A stretch of 64,000 bases of DNA, taken from contig JAPEUQ010000013.1 of assembly GCA_027946365.1 (NCBI GenBank), positions 1,240,001 to 1,304,000 on the forward strand. Direction: 5' to 3'. How positions within the stretch are numbered: position 1 is the stretch's first letter; every line of letters starts with the position of its first letter. This DNA comes from Kalmusia sp. IMI 367209. Taxonomy: Eukaryota > Ascomycota > Dothideomycetes > Pleosporales > Didymosphaeriaceae. Both the position numbers and the translations under genes were made by a program. Below are positions 23,029-36,358 of the stretch, piece after piece. The notes under the pieces are model-generated. The model was not told the DNA's origin, made no database searches, and was given only the letters and a program-made list of their open reading frames with translations.

Positions 23029-23484
23029 GCTATAAAGGTAGTCATTCGTGGTGTATAATTAGGTCGCAGAGAGGGGGCTACATTGAGGTATGTAGCCTAA
23101 GCTATGAATGGTCCTAAAATCTACACTAACTCACTGATCAGTAACTAGATTCGCTCTCAAAATAGTTCCTTCAACATATTTACTGGGCTATTTAACAGCG
23201 ACATATGCCAGCCAGTATTGACGTTTGTGGTCTTTGAGCTCGTATGGATGTCATGTGGGGTCGACATTTTGCCGCCAACAAACGCGTTCTTAAAGACCCG
23301 GTTCAATATAGTGCAATCACGGCACTTCATCGCATCGAAAGGTCGTGGCGGGCTCGTTTCGATTGCACTGTTCGGAAATGTATATATCTATTCTTCGTAA
23401 AAGAGCTCTGGATTACGGATCTGGAACTAACAATTAAGTCTTCGAGCCCTTCGAAATCGAACAGACATCTAGCATACCTCCACA
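23029..23484. other. Intergenic
   Basis: 456 bases, AT-rich, with only short frames; includes the promoter of the DUF8021 gene. Confidence 0.5.
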
Positions 23485-24365
23485 ATGGCAACAGTATCAA
23501 AGGCCTATCTACTTCTGGGCTTTCTCGCAACTGTCGCAAATAGCGCTCCATTTGTCAAAGCAGAATGCGATCGCACCCTCCTCACTCAAGCCGCAGACGC
23601 CTACATCGCCGCCCAAACAGCCGGTTCCCTGACGCCACTCCAGCCTGTCCTAGCCACATCGTGGACCTACATGGAGAATAACAAGAACACCTCCGCCACC
23701 ACTAGTGTTCTTTCCAAAGCCCTCAAAATCGACCACCGCCGCACAAACTACGACCTCGTCACCTGCGCCACCTATACCGAGCTCGTAGCTGCAAGTGGTC
23801 CCTACGTGATCGGGACGCAAATTCGCCACAACACCGAAGGTAAAGTAACCAGCATCGATACCATTGCGAGCACAACAGGGTCATGGCTATTCAACGCAAC
23901 AAAAACGCTGGAGTACGTCAAGGGTGAGAAATGGGATCCGCTTCCTGTGTCGGCGCAGTCGAGCCGAGAAGTCATTCAAGCAGCTGGAGATGCGTACCTG
24001 GATATGTGGAGCGACGCGCATGCGCATGAGAAGATACCGTGGGGTACGCCTTGCGTGAGGCTAGAGGGCAGTGCGTATACGGGGAAAGGGCAGGCGAATG
24101 ATAGTTGTCAGCCGGGCATACCGAGTAATCACAATCAGGCGCCGAATACGCATCGGAGATATGTAATTGATCAGCAGATGGGGAGTGTGAGTATTTTCTG
24201 TGTTTGGGAGCATATGGTAAGTTTAGATGTCTTTCTTGAGAGAAGACAGCAGCTGATGGCACATAGATGAATGCAGCAGATTCTCATGAGTTCCGGCTTG
24301 AGAATGGAAAATTACGTTATGTGCATACGATGACGGAATGTGGAGGAAAGACTTGTAAGTTGTGA
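23485..24365 (+). CDS. Secreted DUF8021-type protein
   Basis: Exons 23485-24216 and 24267-24365 give 276 aa. The 50-nt intron has GTAAGT and ACATAG borders. The N-terminus MATVSKAYLLLGFLATVANS is a signal peptide. Two similar halves follow, starting CDRTLLTQAADAYIAAQTAG and SREVIQAAGDAYLDMWSDA, each opening with the helix seen in SnoaL/NTF2-like folds. Conserved RYVIDQQMGSVSIFCVWEHM and the Cys-containing end MTECGGKTCKL fit the DUF8021 family of fungal secreted proteins. Function is not established. Six cysteines in the mature part probably form disulphides. Confidence 0.85.
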
Positions 24366-27300
24366 ATAGCGTCAAGAATTTGGTCGTAGTGAGTGAATAT
24401 TAAATCGGAGCACACCTATGTTGAAGTTCTCTTGAGTTAGATCACCTATGGCGGACCTAGTATTTAGGAAGTCTCTTCAGCGTGGAACGTCCCCCTTTCC
24501 TTCCCTTTGTATCGTTCCTCTCTCTAGTTTATCTCGTCGCGGAATGAACCCCTCGCCGTATAACAACGACCACAGGTCATTACGCGATGACTATGGAAAT
24601 CACGCAACGACAGCAAAGAAGCATCATCCCACACCACCTTTGACCCAGATTTGTACAAACTCAATAATATTGTGATTAAATTCATGAATTCAGGATGCCT
24701 CTCCAGGATCAAAATTGCCCCTCCATTAAAGGTTTACGATGACGATAGCGAAGATTTCAACGTGTACGCCGCTCATACCGACGGTACCTGCGATACCATC
24801 CTGAGGTTACAGCATTTATCTAGTGCTGATACGAAGTCGGTGTTTAGAAGACAGCGGACTCGGGGTCGAATATCGACAATCGTTTCCAGGTGAAGAGAGA
24901 CCTAGTCTTTGTTTGGAGCATTTACAAGAGGTGACCGAGCCTAGTTCTTCCATTAAAGTTGAATTACGCAAGAAGGCCCTCATAGAAACTCACCAGATAA
25001 TACCACACTCAGTCTATATGATAATGATACACAAAACTCTGAGACTCACTCTAAAATTGCTGAATATCTGATTGATCCATCCTCTCTTCATATATTACAC
25101 AACGTATTTGAAATTCGCCCACTAGGCCTTACTCAAACCCGTCGCACATCGCAATATTCAAAACATGTCTTCTAATAATCCGCGTAAGAATACATCAAAA
25201 CACAGGCTAACGACCTGGGCCTTTCTTATACCCCGTATGGTGCAATCCTTGGACCAGCCCAAAACTCCCTTCCAAGTTTCTAACAAGAATTCTGAATCGG
25301 ACCCTAGCGGAACACACCAACAACTTAATGACCAAGAGATGATGAAATTGACGAAGGGGGTGTGGGTGCATGCCCGCAAGTTTAGAAGGAATTCGGAGGA
25401 TGATCGGATGCGATTGTGGTTTGTCGAAGACAAAAAGTTGGTAGATGATAGCGAAGAGGAGGAAGAACAGTAATAAGAAGGTCGAGATGATAGTGGGCTA
25501 GTTACAAGAAGACACAAGAGATGAGAAGAAAGCGAGAACGGCCCTTGCGGACTGTACAAGGGTTTCAACAGAAGCCTAAGACTGAATGATAGGCCAGTAA
25601 TTTGGCCTTGCAAGAAAACGTTCGTGTTCAATATGAGGAGACGGAATGAGCTCCGTCCGTGATCCTTTGCTATAAGCTGCCGGCAGTGATGCAGCTCTCG
25701 ATAGGCATACATATTTACAGCGGTCGAAAGGACGGCATATACCAAGGGTACCACATATCTTAACTCGCGATGCTAGTCCTCATGTTCGTACTCTCCCTCT
25801 CAATCGCTTGCAGTAGATCGTCACTGAATGCCGCCATCATGCCGCACTTCGCTGCGACCGCTATCGATCCATTTCCCAGAACCAAATCCTGCCGAAGAAC
25901 TCCAGCCAAACCTTTGCGATCAATTAAGCGTTTCTCCCCGACAATTTTAAATTGCTTCTTTGAAGTTTATACATCATTCTAATAACGAAATTCGGTATGT
26001 GGAAGCTATTGACAATAAGGGTAGAGGTAACGCGAGTACGAAGTCAGGAAGAAGAAAAGCAAACCCGACGAGGAAGGTAAACAGGTTAGATTAGCGAAGC
26101 TATGGAACCTCTGGGATCACATATTTCGACTAAGCGGAGAGGATGATTTCGTGTGTTCGTGGTTTCCTATTTCTTCACTATGATGTTTTTGAATGGAAAG
26201 AAGGTCATGTTTCTACGTTCATGTATGTAATCTGAAGCTATTGTATTCTTTGGTCTTTGTTTTGCACGCGATGGAAATAATGCTGCTTTCAATACATGAG
26301 TCGCGAAATAACAGAACATAGTATTCGTGGTCTCTTAGGTGGCATTGAGTCAATGATCGTAACAAGACCTGCACTCGAGTACCTGACTTTCTTAGACATA
26401 ATCAATCTTCTTCAATATCAGACTTAGACGCTGGTTATAGAAGAACGACTACTACACACAATCTATCTTAAGGATGTGAGTTTTGATATGATTATGAGGC
26501 GTCAACCATAGGTCGTGTAAAAGGACGTAGCTATCCATAAACAATCGCAACTATGACGGAAACGACCGTGTACCCACATTTTACAACGATATGTAGCTAC
26601 TTTTCTGATATCTTCAGTCTCTGATACTTACTTTCCCTCCCGATAGCTTCGTACTAACGTACATCATTCACTAGCTTTGCTCTCAGATAAAGCCACCCGC
26701 AAAGATCGACTTTAACGCCGAAGTTTTGAAGACCACACAACATGTTAGACCAGTGTTGGCAGCTTTCCACGGACCATCAAGAAATACTTGAGTGTGCTCT
26801 AGGATCGAGTAGGGGTCAAGTAGGGTAGGAAACCTCCCTATCTAACCAAGAAACATTGACAGCTTGCTTCTAGCCACGCGGAGACGATACGGAGGCTGGC
26901 CAATTCAGCAATACCCACCGGTAACGTTGTGCGTTTTTGAAATCGCTACGAAGCATCCGAGTAGATTGTGTCAGCCAAAATTGAAATTATTCTTGCGAAC
27001 AATAAAGTGAAGTCCCCTACTACCTGAAGAATAGAACATGGTTGTTAAGTTCCTCGCCCTGATGTAACAAAGAGTTGAAACATTTAGAAAATGCCACTGC
27101 CTGAGGACAGCGAACATGCTGTTTCCGAGGTTCTGCGAACCCAGAACTGTCAGATAGCTCTGGTCCCGATGGGATGAAGGAAAATTCCGCTAAAGAACAT
27201 GGTTTTGGGTAAGGGTATTCATAAAGGTCCTCGAACAGAGGAACTACAAAAGCGTCGGTGGCTCCAAAACTCTTGCTAGCAAACAAGCGGAGATAAGGCA

Positions 27301-28204
27301 AGTCGCGTTTATTTCTACTTGCCCTTGACAATTTACACCTTCTCCACCTTGATTGGCATGGATTCTTTCGGGTTTCGCGTTATCTCAATGTATAATATTT
27401 CTTCCGATCTTACTCATTTACACAACAATTACATGTACAAAGAAATACTTAAAGTACACATGGGAAAACGGTATCGCCTGAAGATCGGGTGACTATACCT
27501 AACCTCACAAGGGGGCATATTAAGGTAAGACCAAGTGAGGGATTGCTCCTTACCTTTGATCCTACCTGGGAGGACACCGTTAAGGTGCCTGCAATAATCT
27601 ACATATACCTACCCACGAAAAGAAGGAAAAAAATTTTAAGAAATAGACCATGCCAAAGGAATTCACCTGAGCCCTACCCTTTCCGAAGAAGTCATAACCA
27701 ACAATAACACGTATGATAAATGGTGACGGTTTTCCAGTGTGCCAGGTTGCCACATGTGCGTGCGGGTAAGTTTCAGCGTCGGTGACCTGAGCAAAATCGT
27801 TGCCCAGGACAGGACTGATGACGAGTTTCCAGTATGAGGATGCCAAATCCACCCTTGGACGGGTAAGTTTCAACGATGATAAAACGAGCTTGCGAGCCTT
27901 TGACCAGTGCAATATGTTGCAGAGGTAAGTGATGATGCAGTCCGGACAATTATCACTTATTCGTGGTTTGGGTCTGGTTTTTGATCTTGCTGAGGCAACA
28001 GCGCGAGAAGCATGCTAGCAGTCCTGCCAGTTGATGAATCGCATGAAAGCTTACCCTCTGTAAACATGTACGAGGTCACTGTGCGTTCCGTGAGGGCACT
28101 CTGCTTTCTTACCCTTGTTGTTGTGAAAGGGTTAGAAGACAAGGCGAATGGGAAGGTAACCTTTTGACAAACCATAACAAAGCGCACTGAGCAGCCGCTC
28201 AAGC
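24366..28204. other. AT-rich, gene-poor region
   Basis: About 3.8 kb with no conserved gene. Small frames with some protein character lie at 25165-25473 (listed separately) and 25770-25982. A minus-strand frame at 27020-27331 (PLFEDLYEYPYPKPCSLAEF) and one at about 27580-28010 lack clear starts and families. The part near 28000-28204 is probably the 3' UTR of the U1-70K gene. Confidence 0.5.
25165..25473 (+). CDS. Small charged hypothetical protein
   Basis: An uninterrupted 102-codon frame from an ATG preceded by TATATTACAC at about 25090. The product has a basic N-terminus, a hydrophobic patch (TTWAFLIPRMVQ), a conserved-looking stretch MMKLTKGVWVHARKF, and an acidic end DDSEEEEEQ. No signal peptide or known domain. 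It sits alone in AT-rich DNA, so it may be an orphan gene or chance. Confidence 0.3.
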   Translation: MSSNNPRKNTSKHRLTTWAFLIPRMVQSLDQPKTPFQVSNKNSESDPSGTHQQLNDQEMMKLTKGVWVHARKFRRNSEDDRMRLWFVEDKKLVDDSEEEEEQ

Positions 28205-29432
28205 TTAGTACCTGCGGCGTTGTCGCGGATCATCGTAATTGTCTCCCTCGTAACCACGCTTCCTCGATCCGGAGTCGTCTCTGCCGCTATACCCACCATC
28301 GCGATCACGGTCGCGGTATCGATCTCGGCTGCCCAAGGGCTCGTTATTCGCACCACTAGATCCTCGGCCGCCGTAGTCGCGTCGGTCACCTCGGTCACCT
28401 CGATCGTAACGGCCGCCACTTCGATCACCTCCTCCGCCAAAGTCGCGAGGGCCTCGAGGTCCGGCAGGGGCGCCATCTGGGGGACCGTGTCCGTTGGATT
28501 GGTAACCGATACCACGACGGTCACCTCCAAACCCACCGCCTCCTCGGCCGCCACCACCGTACCCGCCACGGAAGCCACCTCCTCGGTCACCTCCAAAGCC
28601 TCCACCGCGACCACCGCTGCCAAATCGACCTCCTCCGAAGCCACCGCCTCGAGCTCCAAAGCCACCACCTGGACCAGCCGGGGGCCCATAACTACCGCCT
28701 CCTGCTCCCGGACGAGCAGCAGCGCTCTTGGTATAGCCGCGGCCGCCGAGACCACCACCGAAGCGACGGGGTCGCCAACCTGATACAGTGCGGCCGCGCT
28801 CGACATCTACTGTGATGCGCCGGTCTTTGATCCTCATGCCATCCGTCTCCTTGTAGGCCGCCTTCATGTCTTTCTCACGCTCATAGACGATGAAGGCGTA
28901 TCCGCGCATGCGCTTCTTGAGCGGGGCGTGAGGATCGACGTTGGGATTTTCGACGATGCGAATGCGCTCGATAGGGCCATAACGGCCGAATTCGCGCTCC
29001 AGATCATCCTCACTAGTGTCGTACCTGAGGCGCGCAACGAAGAGTGTCTTGAAAGCATCGCCCTCAACTTTAGGGTCCTCATGGGGTTTATCTGCTGGAG
29101 TGTTAGCTACTATACAAACCCTGAGAGCAGCACACATCTCTGCGGTGTGCGCGAACTGGTGATATCGTACAGTCCTTGATACCCTCCGTGAGGAGTTTCT
29201 CTTGTTTCTCCTTTTTCTCCAACTTCTTGCGGTCGCGCTTCTGCAGCCAGCTGTCGGTGGGCACGTAGCCGTCATTGTCTTTGTATTCTCGCAGCGCCTG
29301 CATATACTGTCCGATGCCGCCGATGTTGGGCGTCTGGCGCTTCTCAGGCGCATGATCGGACGGATCGACCCAGCGCAAGGGCGGCCGCGGGGCGAACAGC
29401 TGGAGCAACATAGGCGGGAGTTTGTCCGTCAT
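28205..29432 (-). CDS. SNP1: U1 small nuclear ribonucleoprotein 70 kDa (U1-70K)
   Basis: Exons 29432-29171 and 29091-28205 give 382 aa. The 79-nt intron has a GTACGA donor and a CAGCAG acceptor that restores IKD-YKPHEDPK. The N-terminal segment [20 protein letters not shown] and the Lys/Glu helix match the U1-70K tail that wraps the U1 core. The RRM spans about residues 102-180, with RNP2 TLFVARL and RNP1 RGYAFIVY, and binds U1 stem-loop I. The C-terminal 180 residues are Gly/Arg-rich (RGG-like) and end in an RD-rich stretch ([10 protein letters not shown]). The protein defines 5' splice sites with U1 snRNA in the nucleus. It shares a 225-bp upstream region with the mL43 gene. Confidence 0.95.
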
Positions 29433-29657
29433 TGCAGGCTTAGTCCTGGGCTGCGCGCCAGGTAGCGATGAGTGTCAGGTTGTAGATGAGAGGTGTGGAG
29501 GGAGTTAGGGTGCAGAAAACGAGTCGAGGGGAGCTGTGTCAGGGCGGCTTGGCGCGCCTGCCTAACACGTGACGGCGCTTTGCTCGAAAAGTTTGGGGAA
29601 GCGCAAGTTGAGTCCATCCGACAGTGAAGGCACCCATCGCAGCTTTCGCCGTTCAAC
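29433..29657. promoter_or_regulatory. Bidirectional promoter of U1-70K and mL43 genes
   Basis: The two divergent start codons are only 225 bp apart, so the promoters must overlap. GC-rich DNA includes GGCGCGCC at about 29551-29558. No clear TATA box is seen. Shared regulation is inferred from the layout. Confidence 0.6.
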
Positions 29658-30151
29658 ATGCCGCTGTCGGCCATCAAGACGCTCGCGACGGCTCAGGTGA
29701 GTGTAATTCCTCGCTTCCTCTGCTCAAGTGATGGATCTTGCACTGTCGAATGACCTCTGGCTGACCCGCGTAGAATGGCGTCGGCGCCTTCATACTCCCT
29801 TGCAAGCGCATCACATTCAGATACTGTGACTGGTCTGGTTCCTCGCGCGGCATGAACGCCTACCTCAAGAACTCCCTTGCCGCCTTCGCAAAGCGCAACC
29901 CCCAGATCGAAATCTCCGTCTACCCGAAGAACGCAAACCACCCAGCCATCACCGCATACTATCTCAATGGCCACCAGAAATCGATAAACGTAAAGAATTT
30001 GACGAGTGAGGGCGTGAGGGAGAAGGTTGAGCTGCTAAGGAATTCGAGTCCAGAGAAGAACAAGAGGGTTCCGAGCAAACCCGTTAGCAGTATCAATGAA
30101 AGTGTTAGGGGAATTTGGAGCCCGTTCCACGGAGCAAAGATTCAAATATAA
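29658..30151 (+). CDS. MRPL51: Mitochondrial large-subunit ribosomal protein mL43
   Basis: Exons 29658-29696 and 29774-30151 give 138 aa. The 77-nt intron starts GTGAGT and ends CGTAG. The protein starts MPLSAIKTLATAQNGVGAFI and has the L43/thioredoxin-like core with KRITFRYCDWSGSSRGM and IEISVYPKNANHPAITAYYL, followed by NGHQKSINVKNLT and the basic C-terminus. These are features of yeast MRPL51 (mL43), a protein of the mitochondrial 54S subunit. It is transcribed away from the U1-70K gene. Confidence 0.93.
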
Positions 30152-30457
30152 GATCGAATGCGTCACAACAGAGGCGGCTGAATGGGGCACTGAACGACTT
30201 AGCTTAGTACAATACCTTCTGTGGGGACTTGAGTTGTAGATTTGCATGGCAAGGCGTATTTGGATTGGGCATGTACAAAATATGTGCGGCATTGTATCAA
30301 TACAACATTGAAGATTCACGGTACATGTAACGCGCAATAACTTCCTTTAATCTTTTCGTGGTCGTTCTCCACTTAGGTAAAGTTGGCCCTTGATTCCATC
30401 CAGCAACTCCAACCCAAAATGTCCCTGTTGCTACAATCGAGCATCGCCACCATGCAT

Positions 30458-31384
<927 letters not shown>

Positions 31385-31987
31385 TTTTGCGGTTTACCTG
31401 TGAAGTCTGACTAGGAAGGGTATATTCAAAGGTAGGCGAAGTTGGGAGAGATGGTATTCAGGCGTGTTGTTGCAATGCGTTGTTGAGTGGAAAGTTTGGC
31501 GGGACTTATGGCGGGGTATCTAGAGGGGCAGGATGTCGTTGCTGAGCTGTTGGCGGCGTTCCAAGACTCGCCGAGCTTCGGGTTGCTTTTGACACGGCCG
31601 TGGGTGGGACGAAAAACAATGGAGAAGAAGCAGAATCTTACGTTTCCTTTTCCTTTCGGAACTCGTCCTAGATCAATGCCTCTTGCGCTGCTCGTGATCG
31701 TCATTCTTTTGTGAGCGCAGTTCGGATGTCATGCTGCCGTCTTCGGAGGGCGACGACTCAACAACATCGACTACGTCGCTCTCGCCTCCAAAGACATAGA
31801 ACAGAAACCACAGTGTTATTTTCTTACACGACTTCATGCTTACCAAACGTATTCATTGAGCCGAGAGCGCGGTGCTGGCCGCCCTTTCCGTACGCCCAAG
31901 TGGTGACTAATTCAGGCATAGTGCAAATACTGAATATCATATTCATTTTGGACCATCATCTTCCACTCCGGCCTCCATCGATTCACC
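31385..31987. other. Divergent intergenic region of TPI1 and HOT13
   Basis: About 600 bases between two start codons. No supported gene. Confidence 0.55.
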
Positions 31988-32380
31988 ATGAGCATCTCAG
32001 CTGCTCAGAGCGACCCTCCACCCGTGTTCGGCCTTTCGGTAACTCCACTGACGCAATGCGCCCACTGGTCGTCTCCACTCGACATCATTGCCATCAAACA
32101 CGCATGCTGCAACAAATTCTACGCCTGCATAAGTTGCCATGATGTATCCGAGACCCACAAGTCGGACGTGTGGCCAAGGACACAACGTGGCGAAAGAGCA
32201 GTCATGTGCGGGGAGTGCAAACACGTGCTGACTGTGGAAGAGTACATGAAGAGTGGGTCTGTTTGTACGCAGTGCGGTAGCGCGTTCAATCCAGGATGCA
32301 AAAATCATTGGGGACTTTATTTCGAAGTTGATGAGAACGACGTGACCGGATCATCAAAAGTCTACTGTAGACCTTCGTGA
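31988..32380 (+). CDS. HOT13: CHY zinc-finger protein, Hot13-like
   Basis: A single exon encodes 130 aa. The core TQCAHWSSPLDIIAIKHACC, then FYACISCHD, then RAVMCGECKHVLTVEEYM and CTQCGSAFNPGCKNHWGLYF has the regularly spaced Cys and His of a CHY-type zinc finger. Yeast Hot13 (helper of Tims) sits in the mitochondrial intermembrane space and keeps Mia40 and small Tims in working redox and zinc state. The short length and lack of a RING domain fit Hot13 rather than plant and animal CHY-RING ligases. TIM9, a client of this route, lies in the same window. Confidence 0.9.
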   Translation: MSISAAQSDPPPVFGLSVTPLTQCAHWSSPLDIIAIKHACCNKFYACISCHDVSETHKSDVWPRTQRGERAVMCGECKHVLTVEEYMKSGSVCTQCGSAFNPGCKNHWGLYFEVDENDVTGSSKVYCRPS

Positions 32381-33322
32381 AAGGCTCGACTATCACAGCG
32401 TACAGCTCCTAGAAACGTTAGGTGCCAGGGACCACCCTTTCTCGCAGCTGTAGCCGGACTGCAACTGTCAGCCTGGACATATCGAGGAAGCTAGATGTTC
32501 CCGCTCATGTCATTTACTAGATTGGTTCACACGCCACAGTCAAATCTTACAACAAACTCCTCGTGCGAACGTCCCCATCGACGATCTTCCTAGATTGTTT
32601 CTAGTCATGGTTTGAAACGGTTTGAATATGTTAGTGGTTCGCCCAGCAATCTTCCCAATTTGGGTGATTCGCAAAGTGGAGACGATATCGAAGAAGATGA
32701 TGGATGCCAATACGAAAAAGATTGCGAACATACACAGCAGGCTGACAACACGAGCGGGATTCTTCAAACGCGGGGGTCATGTTTCACAGTGCAGGAGGCG
32801 CTTCAAACATGATACAGTAGGCGCATGTGGCGGAGTGGGCCGCGGTCTCGATCACGTAGACTATATCTATGATACTGCGACATACACATACACCAATAAG
32901 TTACAATAGGATTAGTCAAATTTCAGCTGCTGTCGTACATTGAATCTCAACTCCAAAGAGTAAACGCGAATCAGATGATCTAGGTAGCATTGTGACCAAC
33001 GTAGCACCCTTACTTACGGGACCTACGCCTATTCTCAGTGCAAAAAGAGCAACGGAAATGTCAGGCCCTTAAGATGGCCTGCGTGGGGTCATGGTCGGCA
33101 TTGAAGATTGGAACCGTCAGACTGAATCTAACGATGCATAAACATTGAATGATGTAGCTATACTGTGCAATGTTTCCCGTGCCCTTCCCTAGCGTCTTTT
33201 ATGTCTAAGTCCTACGCGGTACATACTCATACATGTGTGCATTCTAGCACGATGTCGTACTTTTCCCGTATTCGTACAAATTTCACACATGATAAAACAC
33301 CACAAAATCATACATCATCTCG
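32381..33322. other. Convergent intergenic region
   Basis: About 940 bases between the 3' ends of HOT13 and FEX. A minus-strand 75-codon frame at 32540-32767 has one hydrophobic segment but no other support. Confidence 0.55.
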
Positions 33323-35040
33323 TCACGTCACACACCCTGCCGCCGTCCACCCAACACTCCACCTCACACTCCCCATGACCATCACTAGCACAGCAACCCC
33401 CGCCGCCACACTTGCAAAACCATACTTCCACGCATGCCCTCTCTTCAGGCTCTCGATTTCAAGGATCCACGTACTAACCGTCGTTAAACAGCCATCAAAC
33501 CCGTCCATTACCCCCTGCAAAATCTGGCATCCCACCCTCCCGCCACCAATCCCGCTTCCGGATATATCGACATGCTGCAGATCGTACGCCATGCCGAGCA
33601 CCGCCGTACCAAAAATGTTTACACAGAAAGTCCCAAGCGGGAAAGACGGAATGAGCGGGTTCAATTTGAGCGAAACGTAGAAGCGCAGGAGGCAGCCTGC
33701 GGGCGCAAAGACGCAGGCGAAGATGGCTTGACCGCGCCACGTTTCGTGGGACCAGGGGCCTTTGGATGAGGGACCAGACGGGCGGTCGGGTGGGAAGATG
33801 GCCATTACGATGGCGCCAAGCCAGGCGCTCCAGGCGATGAAAGCGATGGCGGGATCGATGATTTTCCGGGTGAAGCGGAAGGGTAAAGTGGGCGTGAGGC
33901 GATCGAGAAGGATGGCGATATGAGCACCGACCTTGAGCGCGGCGAAACAGACTGCGATAGTAATGACTATGACGGCGAGGCCGGCCATGAAGGAATAGCC
34001 ATCGTTACGGCGGACTGGTGTGGCGACGTCAGGGGCCCGAAGATCGTTCACAAAAGCGAGGAAAACGTCGCGTATGAAGCTGGAGAAGCTGGTGAAGGAC
34101 CCACAGAAGCCAGTCGCAAGACCAATGTAGAGCGGTATGGTTTTCTTGACTTTGGCGTGTGAGGATGCTCTGGCTGCTTGCTCCATTGCCTTTTCTTCGT
34201 CAGGGATGGGTGTTTGCGGAGGCGTAGGAGGTCGATTTCCCCATTCGGATCGGAAAATGCGTTGATCTTGGGAGAGGAAGCCCATGAAGAGCGTGCCACC
34301 GAAATTTGCCCAGAGAACAGGAAAAATGGACGGGGCGCCAGGGTAATATGTCAGCCATTGAACACCCAGTCGTGCCAAAGTGCCGAGTATAGAAAAGATG
34401 ATGAGATAGGAAAGGCTATAGAGCTCTGTAGCGAGACGAGAGTACGAAGGCTCCTCCTCGTCCCTGTATCTTCTTACGGTGGGGAGGGCGGTGATGTCGG
34501 ACAGGGTGCCCGGCGTTGCTCTCCCCGGGATGAAGCTGAATCTATGGGATCGTTGCCCTCTTGACTGTGGCGAGTCTCTCGGCTCCGTGCGCTCTTCTTC
34601 TAGGGTGTAATGTTCATAGTGGCGGCCCTCGTGCGGATTCTGAACCGGCACCGGCGCGTCGAGTTCGTCCAATCCAGACTCGTCCGGATAGAGCAGTTCT
34701 TCTATGGTCCTGCCCCTCGAGCCCGTCCGCGCGGCACCGTGAGCGCTCCCATGGCGACTCGCTGTCCCGCTCTTGCTTCGGGTGCGGTTTCCCTTGTCCA
34801 AGCTCTGCTTCCTCTGCGGTATGCGTGGTACCACGGGCGCGGGGAGGCTGTCGAGATCGTGGGCGACTGGGGAGGAGACACGTAGTCATCGTCGTTGTCG
34901 TCGTCGAGTGTGTAGGTGTGGGCCAATTGGCCGCTCGCAGGCCGCGACCGTGGACTCGACTGCGGGCGCGAGGGCGTGTGGGACCGGTCGGATCGCAGCG
35001 AAGAGCGCTGCTGGTTGTAGTGCGAGTCGCGGTCGGCCAT
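33323..35040 (-). CDS. FEX1: Fluoride exporter (FEX/CrcB family), with one apparent frameshift
   Basis: The ATG at 35040 opens MADRDSHYNQQRSSLRSDRS and runs to an Asp-rich stretch; the rest of the protein is in another frame. A single missing base in the G run at 34869-34872 (CCCC on the coding strand) would join them into 572 aa. The long N-terminus is disordered and Ser/Arg-rich. The two CrcB-like halves are clear: LIIFSILGTLARLGVQWLTY, LWANFGGTLFMGFL and TGFCGSFTSFSSF in the first, then FAPAGCLLRFYVSLKLN, TFCVNIFGTAVLGM and DGFDGCLTTVSTWI in the second. Fungal FEX proteins fuse both halves and export fluoride across the plasma membrane. The C-terminus adds a last membrane helix. Confidence 0.92.
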
Positions 35041-35442
35041 GCTTCTGCACTTCTTCTTCGGAAGAAAAGCATCAAACGCCTCTCGGCTTCAGCACAGCCA
35101 GATGCCCGTATAAAGGCGGCGCATTGAGGTCGTGTAGGCGCCGCATAAAGCGAACCGAGGCGTAAGGTGGTCGATGGACAATCGGCGGGCGGCATGCGGC
35201 GTGCTGCCAGCAAAAAGTCGGGCTCTGCCGTCACTGTGTGTGATCGCTGCAAGGAACAAGCCTCGTTGCAGACAAAGACTATGCCCGCAGCAGCTAGCCA
35301 CGATAGCTCAACCCGGGCTCTTATCAGCGTCCCTTGCGCCTTGCATTACATTTGAGGCTCAAAGTTCCCCCTCCATCGGCTGTTTTGATCTCCCTGACGC
35401 CGAACGCAGTGTGACAGGAGCCCGTCACATCGACATCACATC
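35041..35442. other. Divergent promoter region of FEX and UPRT genes
   Basis: About 400 bases between two start codons transcribed in opposite directions; no supported gene. Confidence 0.55.
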
Positions 35443-36358
35443 ATGACCAATTTACCCAAGAATGCCCATGTTTCGCAGCACCCGTGTCTGCAAGCGAAGC
35501 TATCGCAGCTGCGGTCGGCGAGCACGAGCTCCAAAGACGTCCAGTCGCTCGTGCACGAGATTGCCCTGATGGTCGGATACGAGGCGCTGGCCCAGGGCTT
35601 GAAGACGCACCCAGGGGATACCGTATGTTCCCCTCTCTACGCATCCATGTTTGTTCCCCGCCATCGAGAGAATATCACAAGCATAGACGCGGTTCTGGGT
35701 CGGCGCGGAGCGTTTGCCCCGCGTTTCTTTAGGGATCCCACTCTTGCCGGGCACAACCAAGCACAACAGCGTATAAGCAAGCCGTGCTATACACTCGCCT
35801 GTCGAGCGCTATAGCAACCCTAGGACTAACGATTGCAGGACAAATCACCGCTCGGCTACGCGTACACTTCAACCACCATCTCCCCCCGCGCCATCCTCCA
35901 TCTCGCTCGTTCCCATCCTCCGCTCAGGCCTCTCCATGGTCCCCGCCCTCACCTCGCTACTCCCGCAACCCGTCGCCGTCCACCACCTCGGCCTCTACCG
36001 TGAGAAATCCACCCTCCAGCCCGTAGAATACTACAACAACCTCCCCTACCATAGTCCCACGGCCTCGAACCCAAACGCCAGCGGGCCCTCGGAGCTGGCC
36101 ATCGTCGTTGACCCAGTCATCGCGACGGGCGCAACCGCTTCGGCTGCTATCGACACACTGAAGGACTGGGGTGTCAAGAGGATCATCGTGGTGAGTGTGC
36201 TGGCGACCGAGGAGGGGCTAAGGAATGCATGTGGGGAGTGGGAGGAGGGTGTTGAGGTTTGGGCGGGTGGGTGTGATACTGAGGTTGATGAGAAGGGTAT
36301 GATCAAGCCAGGACTAGGTGATATTGGGGACAGACTGTTCTTGACAATTGGCAAGTGA
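35443..36358 (+). CDS. Uracil phosphoribosyltransferase (bacterial upp-like type), with one apparent frameshift
   Basis: Exons 35443-35622 and 35839-36358; the 216-nt intron has GTATGT and TTGCAG borders and a GACTAAC branch site. One base too many in the C6 run at 35882-35887 breaks the frame between YTSTTISP and SSISLVPILRSGLSMVPAL; with C5 the product is 232 aa. The motifs fit bacterial-type UPRT: MVGYEALAQG, VPILRSGLSM, HHLGLYREKSTLQPVEYYNN, the PRPP loop VVDPVIATGATASAA and PGLGDIGDRLF. The enzyme makes UMP from uracil and PRPP in pyrimidine salvage. Its sequence is closer to the bacterial form than to yeast Fur1, judged from motif wording. Confidence 0.88.

Noticed and set aside
25158..25754. 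198-codon minus-strand frame
   Set aside because: Mostly Ser/Leu low complexity, antisense to the charged plus-strand frame at 25165-25473.
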